A stretch of DNA of 12,465 bases, from NCBI GenBank assembly GCA_023437255.1, contig JAEZGR010000263.1:1-12465 (forward strand), in the 5' to 3' direction. Position numbers and translations under genes: made by a program. The stretch is from Pseudomonadota bacterium (GTDB lineage: Bacteria > Pseudomonadota > Gammaproteobacteria > Burkholderiales > Burkholderiaceae_B). Below the pieces are notes generated by a model. That model did no database searches. It was not told where the DNA came from and saw nothing but the letters and a program-made list of their open reading frames with translations. This document shows, one piece after another, positions 1-7,041 of this stretch; position 1 is the stretch's first letter; each line of letters begins with the position of its first letter.

Positions 1-561
1 GGCTATTACCCCACCGGGCGCCTGCTGGCCATGGCACAGCGCATCTCGCGCGCCGACCCCATTCTCGAAAAGGTGGGCCCCACCCTGAGCGCGCTGCGCG
101 ATGCCGTGGCCGAAACTGTGGTACTGGGCAAGCTCGCCCCGAACGGCGAGGTCATCTATCTCGATGTGTTGCCGTCGCCCCATCCCATCAGCTATGTCGC
201 CGATCCCGGCGCCCAACGCCACCTGCACAGCAACTCTCTGGGCAAGGCCCTGCTGTCGCTCATGAGTGCACAGGAACGGCACAAGCTCCTGCACGGCCGC
301 AAGCTCGAACGCTTTAACGAGCGCACCCTGGTCACGCTGGATGCGCTGGAAGCCGACATCGAGCACTCGCGCGAGCGCGGCTGGTTTCAGAATCTGGGGG
401 AATCGATGACGGACGTCGGCGCGCTGGCCTGGCCGCTGACCATGAGCGGTGGGGAATATGCGGTGTCGATTGCCGGCCCGCTCTACCGCATCGAGCCTAA
501 TCTGGAACGCCTTGCCCAGCAGCTGCGCATGGCGTGTCGGGTCATGGAGCAGCGCCAGTAA
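1..561 (+). CDS. IclR-family transcriptional regulator, C-terminal effector domain (5' truncated by window edge)
   Basis: The reading frame is open from base 1 to a TAA at 559-561, giving 186 visible residues. The visible part starts with GYYPTGRLLAMA, which resembles the end of the winged-helix domain and linker of IclR proteins. The DNA-binding N-terminus, roughly 65-70 residues by family length, therefore lies outside the window. The rest matches the IclR ligand-binding domain: SLGKALLSLMSAQE, then RGWFQNLGE, then a hydrophobic stretch ending in SIAGPL. Family members bind small carboxylic or aromatic acids and act as local repressors or activators. The gene converges on the four-gene catabolic operon with only 30 bp between the stops, so it is the likely regulator of that operon; this is inference from position. 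The ATG at position 31 is an internal methionine, not the start, because upstream codons continue the domain. Confidence 0.9.
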   Translation, partial: GYYPTGRLLAMAQRISRADPILEKVGPTLSALRDAVAETVVLGKLAPNGEVIYLDVLPSPHPISYVADPGAQRHLHSNSLGKALLSLMSAQERHKLLHGRKLERFNERTLVTLDALEADIEHSRERGWFQNLGESMTDVGALAWPLTMSGGEYAVSIAGPLYRIEPNLERLAQQLRMACRVMEQRQ

Positions 562-591
562 GGCGCTACTTCTCTTTGTAAAGGGCGAGCC

Positions 592-1758
592 TCAGTACGA
601 CTTGGGCAGGCCCAACACCTTCTCGGCAATGAAGCACATGATGAGCTGCGGGCTCACCGGAGCCAGCCGCGGAATGAAGCACTCGCGCAGATAACGCTCA
701 ACGTGGTATTCACGTGCATAGCCCATGCCGCCAAGGGTCTGCACAGCCACCTGGCACGCATTGAATGCGGCCTCTGCACCGAGGTACTTGGCACTGTTGG
801 CAAACGGCCCGCAGGACTCACCCGCGTCGTACAAGGCGGCAGCCTTCTGCACCATGAGGTCGGCCGCCTCGAGCTGCATCCAGGCCTGTGCCAGCGGATG
901 CTGGATGCCCTGGTTCTGACCGATGGGGCGGCCGAACACCGTACGATCACGGGCATACTCCGTGGCCTTGGCGATGGCGGCATGGCCCAGGCCCACGGCC
1001 TCCGATGCAATCAGGATCCGCTCGGGGTTCAGGCCGTGCAAAATATATTCAAAACCGCGGCCTTCCTCACCGATGCGGTCTTCGACCGGAATCTCGAGAC
1101 CATCGATGAAGAGCATGTTGGAATCAACCGCCTTGCGACCCATTTTTTCGATCTCCCGCACCTCGACCTTGCTGCGATCAAGGTCGGTATAGAAGAGCGA
1201 CAGGCCCTGCGTCGGCTTCTTCACTTCGGAAAGCGGCGTGGTGCGCGCCAGCAGCAGCATCTTGTCGGCCACCTGCGCGGTGGATATCCAGATCTTGCGG
1301 CCGTGCACCACATAGTGATCGCCCTTGAGCTGGGCGCGGGTCGTGAGCTTGGTCGTATCGAGGCCGGCGTCTGGCTCGGTGACCGCGAAGCAGGCCTTCT
1401 GCTCGCCGGCGATCAGCGGCGGCAGCGCGCGCTGGCGCTGCTCATCGTTGCCGAACACCACCACCGGATTCAGACCGAAAATGTTCATGTGCACGGCGGA
1501 AGCGCCTGTGAACCCCGCCCCGGAGCGCGAGATGGTGTGCATCATGAGGGCCGCCTCGGTCATGCCCAGGCCCGCACCCCCATATTCTTCGGGCATGGCG
1601 ATGCCCAGCCAGCCGGCCTGCGCCAGGTCCCGGTGAAAGTCGTGGGGGAATTCCCCGTCGCGGTCACGCGCCAGCCAATACTCGTCGTCGTAGCGGCTGC
1701 AAAGGTCTTCGATGCCGGCCACCAGGGCCTTGTGTTCTTCCGAGCGTATGAAACTCAT
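592..1758 (-). CDS. Acyl-CoA dehydrogenase family flavoprotein
   Basis: 388 residues, normal length for the family. It should oxidise an acyl-CoA to the 2,3-enoyl-CoA using FAD and electron-transfer flavoprotein in the cytoplasm. Visible hallmarks are the helical N-terminal domain with MPEEYGGAGLG (about 55-65), the flavin-binding strand motif FAVTEPDAGLDTTKL (124-138), WISTAQVADKMLL, RTVFGRPIGQNQGIQHPLA (272-290) and LGGMGYAREYHVERYLRE (342-359). The usual catalytic glutamate after that last motif (YEGT in medium-chain enzymes) is missing; the aligned stretch reads LAPVSPQ (365-371). Glu246 in NPERI occupies the alternative position used by isovaleryl-CoA and long-chain enzymes. The ATG overlaps the TGA of the CoA-transferase gene as ATGA (1755-1758). 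A GAGGA Shine-Dalgarno lies 6 nt upstream, inside that gene. It is the last gene of the operon. Substrate unknown. Confidence 0.93.
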   Translation of the reverse strand: MSFIRSEEHKALVAGIEDLCSRYDDEYWLARDRDGEFPHDFHRDLAQAGWLGIAMPEEYGGAGLGMTEAALMMHTISRSGAGFTGASAVHMNIFGLNPVVVFGNDEQRQRALPPLIAGEQKACFAVTEPDAGLDTTKLTTRAQLKGDHYVVHGRKIWISTAQVADKMLLLARTTPLSEVKKPTQGLSLFYTDLDRSKVEVREIEKMGRKAVDSNMLFIDGLEIPVEDRIGEEGRGFEYILHGLNPERILIASEAVGLGHAAIAKATEYARDRTVFGRPIGQNQGIQHPLAQAWMQLEAADLMVQKAAALYDAGESCGPFANSAKYLGAEAAFNACQVAVQTLGGMGYAREYHVERYLRECFIPRLAPVSPQLIMCFIAEKVLGLPKSY

Positions 1759-2990
1759 TTGATGTCCTCAGGCTTCTTGCGCGGCTCGACATTGGAGAAC
1801 CGCGGGCGGATGTCGTCTTCCGAATAGCCGGCTTCCGCCAGCACCTCGGCAGTGTGCTCGCCCAGCCTCGGCGCATGGCGCCGGATGTCGGTGGGCGTAC
1901 GCGAATAACTGCCCACAGGCCCTGGAGAGCGGATCGCGCCCTCGCTGGGGTGCTGCAGCTGCCGGACCATCTCGACCGCCTTGATGTGCGGATCGTCGAT
2001 CAGGTCTTCCACGCTGTAGAGCGGTGCGGCCGGAATGTCGGCGGCGCCGAACTGTTCCAGCCAGTAAGCCGACGAGCGGGTGGCGATGACATCGGACACC
2101 AGTCGATAGGCGGCATCGATGTTCTGCGCGCGCGCCGTATGCGACGCGAAACGCGGGTCTTGCTTGAGTTCGGGTTGACCGATCAGATCGAAGAACCGGC
2201 CCCAATGCTTGTCGTTGTAGATGAGCACACTGATGTGACCATCAGACGTCGCATAGGGCCGACGATGCGATACCAGGAGCCGGGCGTAGCCGGTCTCGCC
2301 TGCAACGGGCTCGAAGGTGTGGCCGCCGAGATGGTCGCCCAGCACCAGCTGCGTCATGGCTTCGAACATCGGCACCTCGATCGACTGCCCCTTGCCCGAC
2401 TGACGGGCTTCGATCACGCCTGCAAGCATGGCAATGGCGACATGCATGCCCACCGCACGGTCGGCCAGCGTGAGCGGCGCGTAGCGCGGCACGTCGCCGG
2501 AGTTGCGCTGGTAGAGCGACGGCAACCCCGTCATGCCCTGAATCAGGTCATCGTAGGCGGGCCGGCCCGCATAGGGCCCGGCATTGCCGAAGCCGTAAGC
2601 CCCCACATACACAATGGCGGGGTTGACCGCCGCAACGCTGTCGTAGTCGAGGCCCAGCCGCGCCATGGCCTGTGGCCGCGTGTTGTACAGCAGCACATCG
2701 GCACCCTCGGCCAGGCGCAGGCAGGCCTCGCGACCCGCTTCGGTCTTCAGGTCGAGCACGACCGAGCGCTTGTTGCGGTTCAGATGCAGATACAGGGCAC
2801 CCATGCCCGGATTGCGCATGGGCCCCACCGCGCGCATGTTGTCCCCCGAAGGGGGCTCGACCTTGACCACGTCGGCACCCAAGTCACCGAGGATTTGCGT
2901 GGCATACGGCCCCATGACAACCGCACTCAGATCGAGAATGCGGATGCCCGCCAGCGGGCCGCCCTGCCGTGTTGCAGACGATTCAGCCAT
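1755..2990 (-). CDS. CaiB/BaiF family CoA-transferase (family III)
   Basis: 411 residues from the ATG at 2990, typical for the family. Family III enzymes move CoA from a donor acyl-CoA to a free carboxylic acid through an aspartyl intermediate. The N-terminal motif LAGIRILDLSAVVMGPYATQ (13-32) is followed by LGDLGADVVKVEPPSGD (34-50). NRNKRSVVLDLKT (71-83) is the usual CoA-contact segment, and GFGNAGPYAGRPAYDDLIQ (133-151) is typical. Asp177 in LADRAVGMH aligns, from memory of the family, with the catalytic Asp169 of formyl-CoA transferase. I chose the ATG at 2990 over an in-frame one at 3035 because GGAAG lies just upstream of it and the longer start would run into the preceding gene. It sits 11 bp after the Bug receptor gene and overlaps the dehydrogenase start, which suggests translational coupling. 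The product probably feeds the dehydrogenase. Confidence 0.94.
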   Translation of the reverse strand: MAESSATRQGGPLAGIRILDLSAVVMGPYATQILGDLGADVVKVEPPSGDNMRAVGPMRNPGMGALYLHLNRNKRSVVLDLKTEAGREACLRLAEGADVLLYNTRPQAMARLGLDYDSVAAVNPAIVYVGAYGFGNAGPYAGRPAYDDLIQGMTGLPSLYQRNSGDVPRYAPLTLADRAVGMHVAIAMLAGVIEARQSGKGQSIEVPMFEAMTQLVLGDHLGGHTFEPVAGETGYARLLVSHRRPYATSDGHISVLIYNDKHWGRFFDLIGQPELKQDPRFASHTARAQNIDAAYRLVSDVIATRSSAYWLEQFGAADIPAAPLYSVEDLIDDPHIKAVEMVRQLQHPSEGAIRSPGPVGSYSRTPTDIRRHAPRLGEHTAEVLAEAGYSEDDIRPRFSNVEPRKKPEDIK

Positions 2991-3001
2991 GATGCTTCCG
3001 G

Positions 3002-3997
3002 TTATTGCGGCTCGAGATTGGCCTCGCGGATCCACTTGCCCCAGAGTTCATACTGCTCGGCCACGAATGCCGCGAAGTCTTCGGGCGTGCCGCTGAAGGC
3101 GTCGAAGCCCAGCTCTGCAAGGCGCGCCTTGGTTTCCGGGTTGTTGACGATCTTGTTGATGGCCGCGTTCAGCGTCTTGACGATTTCGGGGTCCATGCCT
3201 GCGGGGCCGAAGTAACCGTTCCAGGAGTTGATGTCGAAGTCGGGCACACCGGCCTCTTCCATGGAAGGCAGATCAGGCAGCAGCGCGCTTCGCTCTGCAG
3301 TCGACACGGCCATGGCATGCACACGACCGGAATTCACGAAGGGCGTGCCGGAGGTCAGGTCTGTGAACATGAAGTCGACTTCGCCCGAGACGAGATCGGT
3401 CAGCGCCTGCGGCGTGCCCTTGTACGGAACATGCAGCATGTCGGTGTTCGTGGCGACGGCCAGGCGACCGCCGGCCACGATGCCCGTGCTGTTGCCCGTG
3501 GCATAGGCGATGGCGCCGGGCTTCGCACGTGCGTGCTCAATCAGTTCCTTCACGGTCTTGAAGGGCCGCTGGGGGTTGGTGACCAGAATGAACGGCAGGT
3601 TGCCACCGCGGGCGATCGGCGTGAAGTCCTTGATGGGATCGTAGCTGACGTTCTTCATGAGCCACGGCGCGGCCGAATGCGACGTGTTGGTGGTGACGAA
3701 CAGCGTGTAGCCATCGGGCTTGGCACGTGCCACGTAGTTGGCGGCGATCGTGGCGTTGGCACCCGGCTTGTTCTCTACCACGATAGGCTGGCCCAGTTCC
3801 TTGCTGAGTTCTTCCGCGAAGATCCGACCGACCGAGTCGGTGCCGGAACCTGCCGGGAAGGGCACGACCAGCGTGATGGGCTTTTCGGGGTAGGCGGCCT
3901 GTACGGCAGCAGGCGCGACGGCCAGCGCAGCCACGCCGGCGACCAGTGCAAGGCCGAACCCGGCAAATGTACGGCGTGACTGTTTGAAATTTTCCAT
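3002..3997 (-). CDS. Bug/TctC-family tripartite tricarboxylate transporter solute-binding protein
   Basis: 331 residues from the ATG at 3997, usual for Bug proteins. These are periplasmic receptors for carboxylates and related compounds. The signal peptide has an n-region MENFKQSRRTF, a hydrophobic core (about 13-30) and a likely cut after AVQA (about residue 34). The mature part opens with AYPEKPITLVVPFPAGSGTDSVGR, the standard Bug start with ligand-contacting loop. Later motifs are KPGANATIAANYVARAKPDGYTL and MLHVPYKGTPQALTDLVSGEVDFMF. An AAGGAGA Shine-Dalgarno sits 6 nt before this ATG. The frame is open further upstream to 4213, but that would overlap most of the cupin gene. No TctA or TctB membrane genes are visible, so it is an orphan receptor here, as is common in Alcaligenaceae. 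It may bring the operon's substrate to a transporter encoded elsewhere. Confidence 0.95.
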   Translation of the reverse strand: MENFKQSRRTFAGFGLALVAGVAALAVAPAAVQAAYPEKPITLVVPFPAGSGTDSVGRIFAEELSKELGQPIVVENKPGANATIAANYVARAKPDGYTLFVTTNTSHSAAPWLMKNVSYDPIKDFTPIARGGNLPFILVTNPQRPFKTVKELIEHARAKPGAIAYATGNSTGIVAGGRLAVATNTDMLHVPYKGTPQALTDLVSGEVDFMFTDLTSGTPFVNSGRVHAMAVSTAERSALLPDLPSMEEAGVPDFDINSWNGYFGPAGMDPEIVKTLNAAINKIVNNPETKARLAELGFDAFSGTPEDFAAFVAEQYELWGKWIREANLEPQ

Positions 3998-4022
3998 GAT
4001 TGTCTCCTTGAACTGTACCGAC

Positions 4023-4403
4023 TCAGCGTACGACGCGGTCGGGATTCTCTTCGTACGGCGGTGAGTAGATGACCAGGAGACGCGCCGGCGTTTCGCTGGT
4101 GACGGTGAAGATGTGCATCTTGTCGGCGGGGAAGAAACAGCAATCGCCCGCTTCCATGACACCGCGCTCGCCTTCGAGCTCGACTTCAGCAGTGCCTTCC
4201 AACAGGTAAACAACCTGTTCGATGCCCGGATGGGCGTGAGGCAGTGCGCCCTTGCCCTTCTCGATGGTGCCGGTCAGCACTTCGAGGTGGCGCGAGCCTA
4301 CCGTTTCGGGGGAAATGAGGCGCCGGTTCACGGTGCCGCTGTGATTGGCGGGGGAGTAACCGGCAACTTCCGATTCCCTGACGATCCAGGCGGGTCTGGA
4401 CAT
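4023..4403 (-). CDS. Small single-domain cupin protein
   Basis: 126 residues with one cupin_2 barrel. Motif 1 supplies His56 and His58 (LPHAHPG), Glu62 and Gly70 (VVYLLEG). Motif 2 supplies Gly86-Asp87, Pro92 and His97 (AGDCCFFPADKMH). The His-X-His, Glu and distal His set is the classic metal site, so the protein probably binds a divalent metal. Small cupins of this kind act as isomerases, dioxygenases, decarboxylases or ligand sensors; which one cannot be told here. AAAGGAG stands 6 nt upstream of the ATG. It is the first gene of the minus-strand operon, 25 bp before the Bug receptor, and directly follows the inverted-repeat promoter region. It may prepare the substrate of the CoA-transferase or serve as an accessory binding protein; this is inference from context. 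Confidence 0.88.
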   Translation of the reverse strand: MSRPAWIVRESEVAGYSPANHSGTVNRRLISPETVGSRHLEVLTGTIEKGKGALPHAHPGIEQVVYLLEGTAEVELEGERGVMEAGDCCFFPADKMHIFTVTSETPARLLVIYSPPYEENPDRVVR

Positions 4404-4422
4404 GAAAGGCTCCTTTTAGAGT

Positions 4423-4456
4423 TTCACACTTATGAAAATAAGTTTACCAGTGTGAA
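4423..4456. promoter_or_regulatory. Putative operator: nested inverted repeats over the operon promoter
   Basis: A perfect 8-bp inverted repeat, TTCACACT (4423-4430) and AGTGTGAA (4449-4456), is separated by 18 bp. Nested inside is a second perfect 6-bp repeat, ACTTAT (4428-4433) and ATAAGT (4438-4443), around GAAA. The octamer AAGTTTAC also occurs twice in direct orientation (4440-4447 and 4455-4462), 15 bp apart. All of these coincide with the proposed -35 and -10 elements, as expected for a regulator site. The IclR-family protein at the left edge is the natural candidate, but which protein binds is inference. Confidence 0.5.
4429..4456 (-). promoter_or_regulatory. Probable sigma-70 promoter of the cupin-bug-caiB-acad operon
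   Basis: Read on the minus strand, TTCACA (4451-4456; 5 of 6 matches to TTGACA) is followed after 16 bp by CATAAG (4429-4434; 4 of 6 matches to TATAAT). Transcription would start about 20 bp upstream of the cupin ATG, leaving a short leader with the AAAGGAG site. The surrounding DNA is AT-rich against a GC-rich background. The match is by eye only. Confidence 0.5.
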
Positions 4457-4561
4457 GTTTACATGCAAATACTCCATTCCCGTGCACAGCAGGTGATTCG
4501 CCCCCCGCAGGGGCCTCCAAGCGCCCCAGGGCTCTGATCGCGAGCCTAGGGATATTCCCGA

Positions 4562-4567
4562 TATAAT
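4562..4567 (+). promoter_or_regulatory. Candidate -10 element for the amino acid ABC importer operon
   Basis: A perfect TATAAT stands 92 bp before the binding-protein ATG, in the 256-bp divergent spacer. No good -35 hexamer is found 16-18 bp upstream (the DNA there is GC-rich), so any promoter would be activator-dependent or weak. Predicted start is near 4574, giving a leader of about 85 nt. The rest of the spacer (4463-4561) holds only short GC-rich inverted repeats, such as GGCTC (4530-4534) with GAGCC (4542-4546). Confidence 0.45.
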
Positions 4568-4659
4568 CGTCCTTTCGGCCGGCGTATTGCCGCCCCTTCG
4601 TCCTGCCTGCCGCAAGCCGGCGTCCCTGACTTCCTTTTGTGCTTCGCACGTTTGAATCA

Positions 4660-5460
4660 ATGAAGAAACTCACTGGCATTCTCCTGGCATCCGCTACTGT
4701 CCTGCTGACCGCCTGCGGCCCGAGCAACGACACCAAGACCGCGGAAGCGCCCGCACCGGCCGCCGCCGAAACTCGCAAGATCGTGGTCGGGCTCGACGAC
4801 AACTTCCCGCCCATGGGATTCCGCGACGAAAAGAATGAACTGGTCGGTTTCGATATCGACCTGGCCCGCGAAGCCACCAAGCGCCTGGGCATCGACGTCG
4901 AGTTCAAGGCGATCGACTGGAGTGCCAAGGAAGCCGAACTGAACGGCAAGCGCGTCGACGTCCTGTGGAACGGCCTCACGATCACCGAAGAGCGCAAGAA
5001 GAACATCAACTTCACCAAGCCCTACATGGCCAACGACCAGATCATCGTGGTCGCCGCCGGCTCCAACGTACAGAACAAGGCCGACCTGGCCGGTCTGGTG
5101 GTCGGTGCCCAGGAAGGCAGCAGCGCCGTTGACGCCATCAAGAAAGAAGCGCAGGTGTTCGACAGCTTCAAGGAGCTCAAGACCTTCGGCGACAACGTAA
5201 CCGCCCTGCTCGACCTCTCGGCTGGCCGTCTCGACGCCGTGGTGCTCGACGAAGTCGTGGGTCGCTACCTGGCCGAGAAGCGCGCCGGCGAATACCGCGT
5301 GCTTGAAGAGAACTTCGGCAGCGAAGACTACGGCGTGGGTGTGCGCCTCGACGATGACGAACTGCGTGCCCAACTCGACAAGACGCTCGACGAAATGAAA
5401 CAAGACGGTACCGCCACCCGCATCGCTCAACAGTGGTTCGGCGCCGACGTCATCAAGTAA
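4660..5460 (+). CDS. Amino acid ABC transporter substrate-binding lipoprotein (SBP family 3)
   Basis: 266 residues. The N-terminus is a lipoprotein signal: MKK, a hydrophobic core, then the lipobox LTAC with Cys19 as the lipid-anchored residue. An Ala/Pro-rich linker (about 22-38) precedes the binding domain IVVGLDDNFPPMGF. Family-3 hallmarks are NELVGFDIDLAREATKRLG (59-77), ITEERKKNINFTKPY (108-122) with Arg112 at the position that holds the ligand carboxylate, and VVLDEVVGRY with Asp198 placed to meet the alpha-amino group. The end, MKQDGTATRIAQQWFGAD, resembles cystine/glutamine-type receptors. Ligand is a polar amino acid, not resolved further. I chose the ATG at 4660; a GTG at 4639 is in frame but would place seven residues before the signal. 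Neither start has a clear Shine-Dalgarno. The permease and ATPase follow directly. Confidence 0.93.
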   Translation: MKKLTGILLASATVLLTACGPSNDTKTAEAPAPAAAETRKIVVGLDDNFPPMGFRDEKNELVGFDIDLAREATKRLGIDVEFKAIDWSAKEAELNGKRVDVLWNGLTITEERKKNINFTKPYMANDQIIVVAAGSNVQNKADLAGLVVGAQEGSSAVDAIKKEAQVFDSFKELKTFGDNVTALLDLSAGRLDAVVLDEVVGRYLAEKRAGEYRVLEENFGSEDYGVGVRLDDDELRAQLDKTLDEMKQDGTATRIAQQWFGADVIK

Positions 5461-5493
5461 ACACTGCCGATCCCGGGCGATCCAGGCCTCCGC

Positions 5494-6147
5494 ATGGACT
5501 ACGTTCTTTCTCTGATCGGGCCGATGGCGGATGGGGCGAAAGTCACGCTTTCGCTCTTCTTCATCACCCTCGTCCTGTCAGTCCCGCTGGGGCTGGTGCT
5601 CGCCCTGGCGCGCATTTCCAAATGGCACACCCTGAGCACGGCGGTGAACGGCTATATCTGGCTGATGCGCGGCACGCCGCTCATGCTGCAGCTGCTGTTC
5701 GTGTATTTCGCCCTGCCCTTCGTGCCGGTCATCGGCATCCGTCTGCCCGACTTTCCCGCGGCCGTGGTGGCCTTCGCGCTCAATTATGCGGCCTACTTCG
5801 CCGAGATCTTCCGGGCTGGCATCCAGTCAGTGGATCGCGGCCAGTACGAAGGCAGCAAGGTGCTGGGCCTCACTTATCTGCAGACGCTGCGCCGCATCGT
5901 GCTGCCGCAAATGGTGCGCCGCGTGCTGCCGCCGATGAGCAATGAAACCATTACCCTGGTGAAGGACACCTCGCTCATCTATGTCCTTGCTCTGAACGAT
6001 ATTCTGCGCACCGCGCGCGGCATCGTGCAGCGCGACTTCACCACCACCCCCTTCCTGGTGGCGGCGGTGTTCTATCTGCTCATGACGCTGGTGCTCACCT
6101 GGTTCTTCCAGCGCATGGAAAAACGCTATGCCCGATTCGACGAATAG
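5494..6147 (+). CDS. Polar amino acid ABC transporter permease (HisM/GlnP type)
   Basis: 217 residues, standard for this family of inner-membrane permeases, with about five membrane segments (about 15-40, 55-80, 85-105, 150-172 and 185-205). The N-terminal part has [13 protein letters not shown] and [20 protein letters not shown], typical of the HEQRo family. The EAA loop that docks on the ATPase is E104 [21 protein letters not shown] (ending near 125). Another conserved stretch is [20 protein letters not shown] (150-169). It begins 33 bp after the binding-protein stop with only a weak AGG upstream. Only one permease gene is present, so the channel would be a homodimer. The last 20 bases overlap the annotated start of the ATPase gene. 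Confidence 0.94.
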   Translation: MDYVLSLIGPMADGAKVTLSLFFITLVLSVPLGLVLALARISKWHTLSTAVNGYIWLMRGTPLMLQLLFVYFALPFVPVIGIRLPDFPAAVVAFALNYAAYFAEIFRAGIQSVDRGQYEGSKVLGLTYLQTLRRIVLPQMVRRVLPPMSNETITLVKDTSLIYVLALNDILRTARGIVQRDFTTTPFLVAAVFYLLMTLVLTWFFQRMEKRYARFDE

Positions 6148-6931
6148 CCCCGGCGCCCAGAGCGATGATCGCGAGATCATGATCGAAGCCAGCGACATCA
6201 CCAAGTCCTTCAACGGCGTGCAGGTGCTGCGCGGTGTGTCGCTCACCCTGCGCAAGGGTGAGGTGGTGGCCGTCATCGGCCCCTCGGGTTCCGGCAAAAG
6301 CACGTTTCTGCGCTGCCTCAATCACCTCGAGATCATCGACGGCGGCAGCATCGAGATCGAAGGCGAAGCGCTCGCCAGCGCCACGCCCGACGGCCCGAGC
6401 AAGTACGCTTCCGATGCCGACGTGCGCCGCTTCTGCCGGAAGATGGGCATGGTGTTTCAGTCCTTCAATCTCTTCCCCCACATGACGGTGCTCGAGAACA
6501 TCATCGAAGCGCCCATGACGGTGAAGCGTCTGTCTCGCAGCGAGGCCGTCGCCAAGGCCGAGATCCTGCTCCAGAAGGTCGGTCTGCAGGCCAAGCGCGA
6601 CAACTATCCGGGCCGCCTCTCGGGCGGTCAGAAGCAGCGGGTCGCCATCGCGCGCGCCCTGGCCATGGAACCGGATATCATGCTGTTTGACGAACCCACT
6701 TCGGCGCTGGACCCCGAGCTCACGGTGGAAGTGCTGCGCACCATGCGCCATCTCGCCGAAGAACACATGACGATGCTGGTCGTCACGCACGAAATGGGCT
6801 TTGCCCGCGAGGTCGCCCACCGCGTCATCTTCATGGATGACGGCCGCATTGTTGAATCGGCCGGCTCGGCACAATTCTTCAGCGCACCGCAACACGAACG
6901 CACCCGCGCCTTCCTGGGCCAGATGCTCTGA
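6128..6931 (+). CDS. Polar amino acid ABC transporter ATP-binding protein
   Basis: 267 residues from the ATG at 6128. All nucleotide-binding motifs are intact: Walker [10 protein letters not shown] (51-59), Q-loop Gln111 in [18 protein letters not shown], signature LSGGQ (164-168), Walker B IMLFDEP (184-190) with Asp188 and Glu189, D-loop SALD (192-195) and switch His221 in VVTHEMGF. This is the GlnQ/HisP class that powers amino acid import. The chosen start overlaps the permease by 20 bp and has GGAA 8 nt upstream. An in-frame ATG at 6179 ([11 protein letters not shown]) would give the more usual N-terminus and a 31-bp gap, so the first 17 residues are uncertain. It completes a three-gene importer operon. 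Confidence 0.94.
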   Translation: MPDSTNSPGAQSDDREIMIEASDITKSFNGVQVLRGVSLTLRKGEVVAVIGPSGSGKSTFLRCLNHLEIIDGGSIEIEGEALASATPDGPSKYASDADVRRFCRKMGMVFQSFNLFPHMTVLENIIEAPMTVKRLSRSEAVAKAEILLQKVGLQAKRDNYPGRLSGGQKQRVAIARALAMEPDIMLFDEPTSALDPELTVEVLRTMRHLAEEHMTMLVVTHEMGFAREVAHRVIFMDDGRIVESAGSAQFFSAPQHERTRAFLGQML

Positions 6932-6973
6932 GCTGATCGGCGCGCCGACCAGGCGAGCCACAATTCGCACTTT

Positions 6974-7001
6974 TTGCGGCACAGACCATCTCGGGCATAC
7001 T
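6974..7001 (+). promoter_or_regulatory. Weak candidate promoter for the DUF445 gene
   Basis: TTGCGG (6974-6979) and CATACT (6996-7001) are 16 bp apart in the 110-bp spacer after the ATPase gene. Each hexamer matches consensus only partly (3 of 6 and 4 of 6). The downstream leader contains small inverted repeats (CGCTT 7005-7009 with AAGCG 7014-7018; TGATCG 7001-7006 with CGATCA 7024-7029). Read-through from the ABC operon is equally possible. Confidence 0.3.
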
Positions 7002-7041
7002 GATCGCTTGCCAAAGCGCAGACCGATCACGGGCCCACGAC

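Noticed and set aside
562..591. Short CTCTT/AAGGG pairing between the IclR and dehydrogenase stops, considered as a bidirectional terminator
   Set aside because: The stem is only about five pairs, one a wobble, with no T-run; too weak to call.
703..3215. Long open frames on the + strand opposite the dehydrogenase and CoA-transferase genes (703-1827 and 1854-3215)
   Set aside because: They are antisense to genes with full family motifs, lack recognisable domains, and are rich in His, Arg and Gly, as expected from reverse-complement reading of GC-rich codons.
3005..3979. Open frame on the + strand opposite the Bug receptor gene
   Set aside because: Antisense shadow of a well-supported gene; the translation has no signal, domain or ribosome-binding site.
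4023..4213. N-terminal extension of the Bug receptor frame to 4213
   Set aside because: It would overlap most of the cupin gene and bury the signal peptide; the strong Shine-Dalgarno is before the ATG at 3997.
4416..5018. 200-residue minus-strand open frame between the cupin and binding-protein genes
   Set aside because: It overlaps the signal peptide and first domain of the binding protein and the promoter region; no domain is visible.
6937..6948. 12-bp perfect palindrome TCGGCGCGCCGA just after the ATPase stop, considered as a terminator
   Set aside because: It leaves no room for a loop beyond a 4-bp stem and has no T-run; GC-rich palindromes of this size are expected by chance here.
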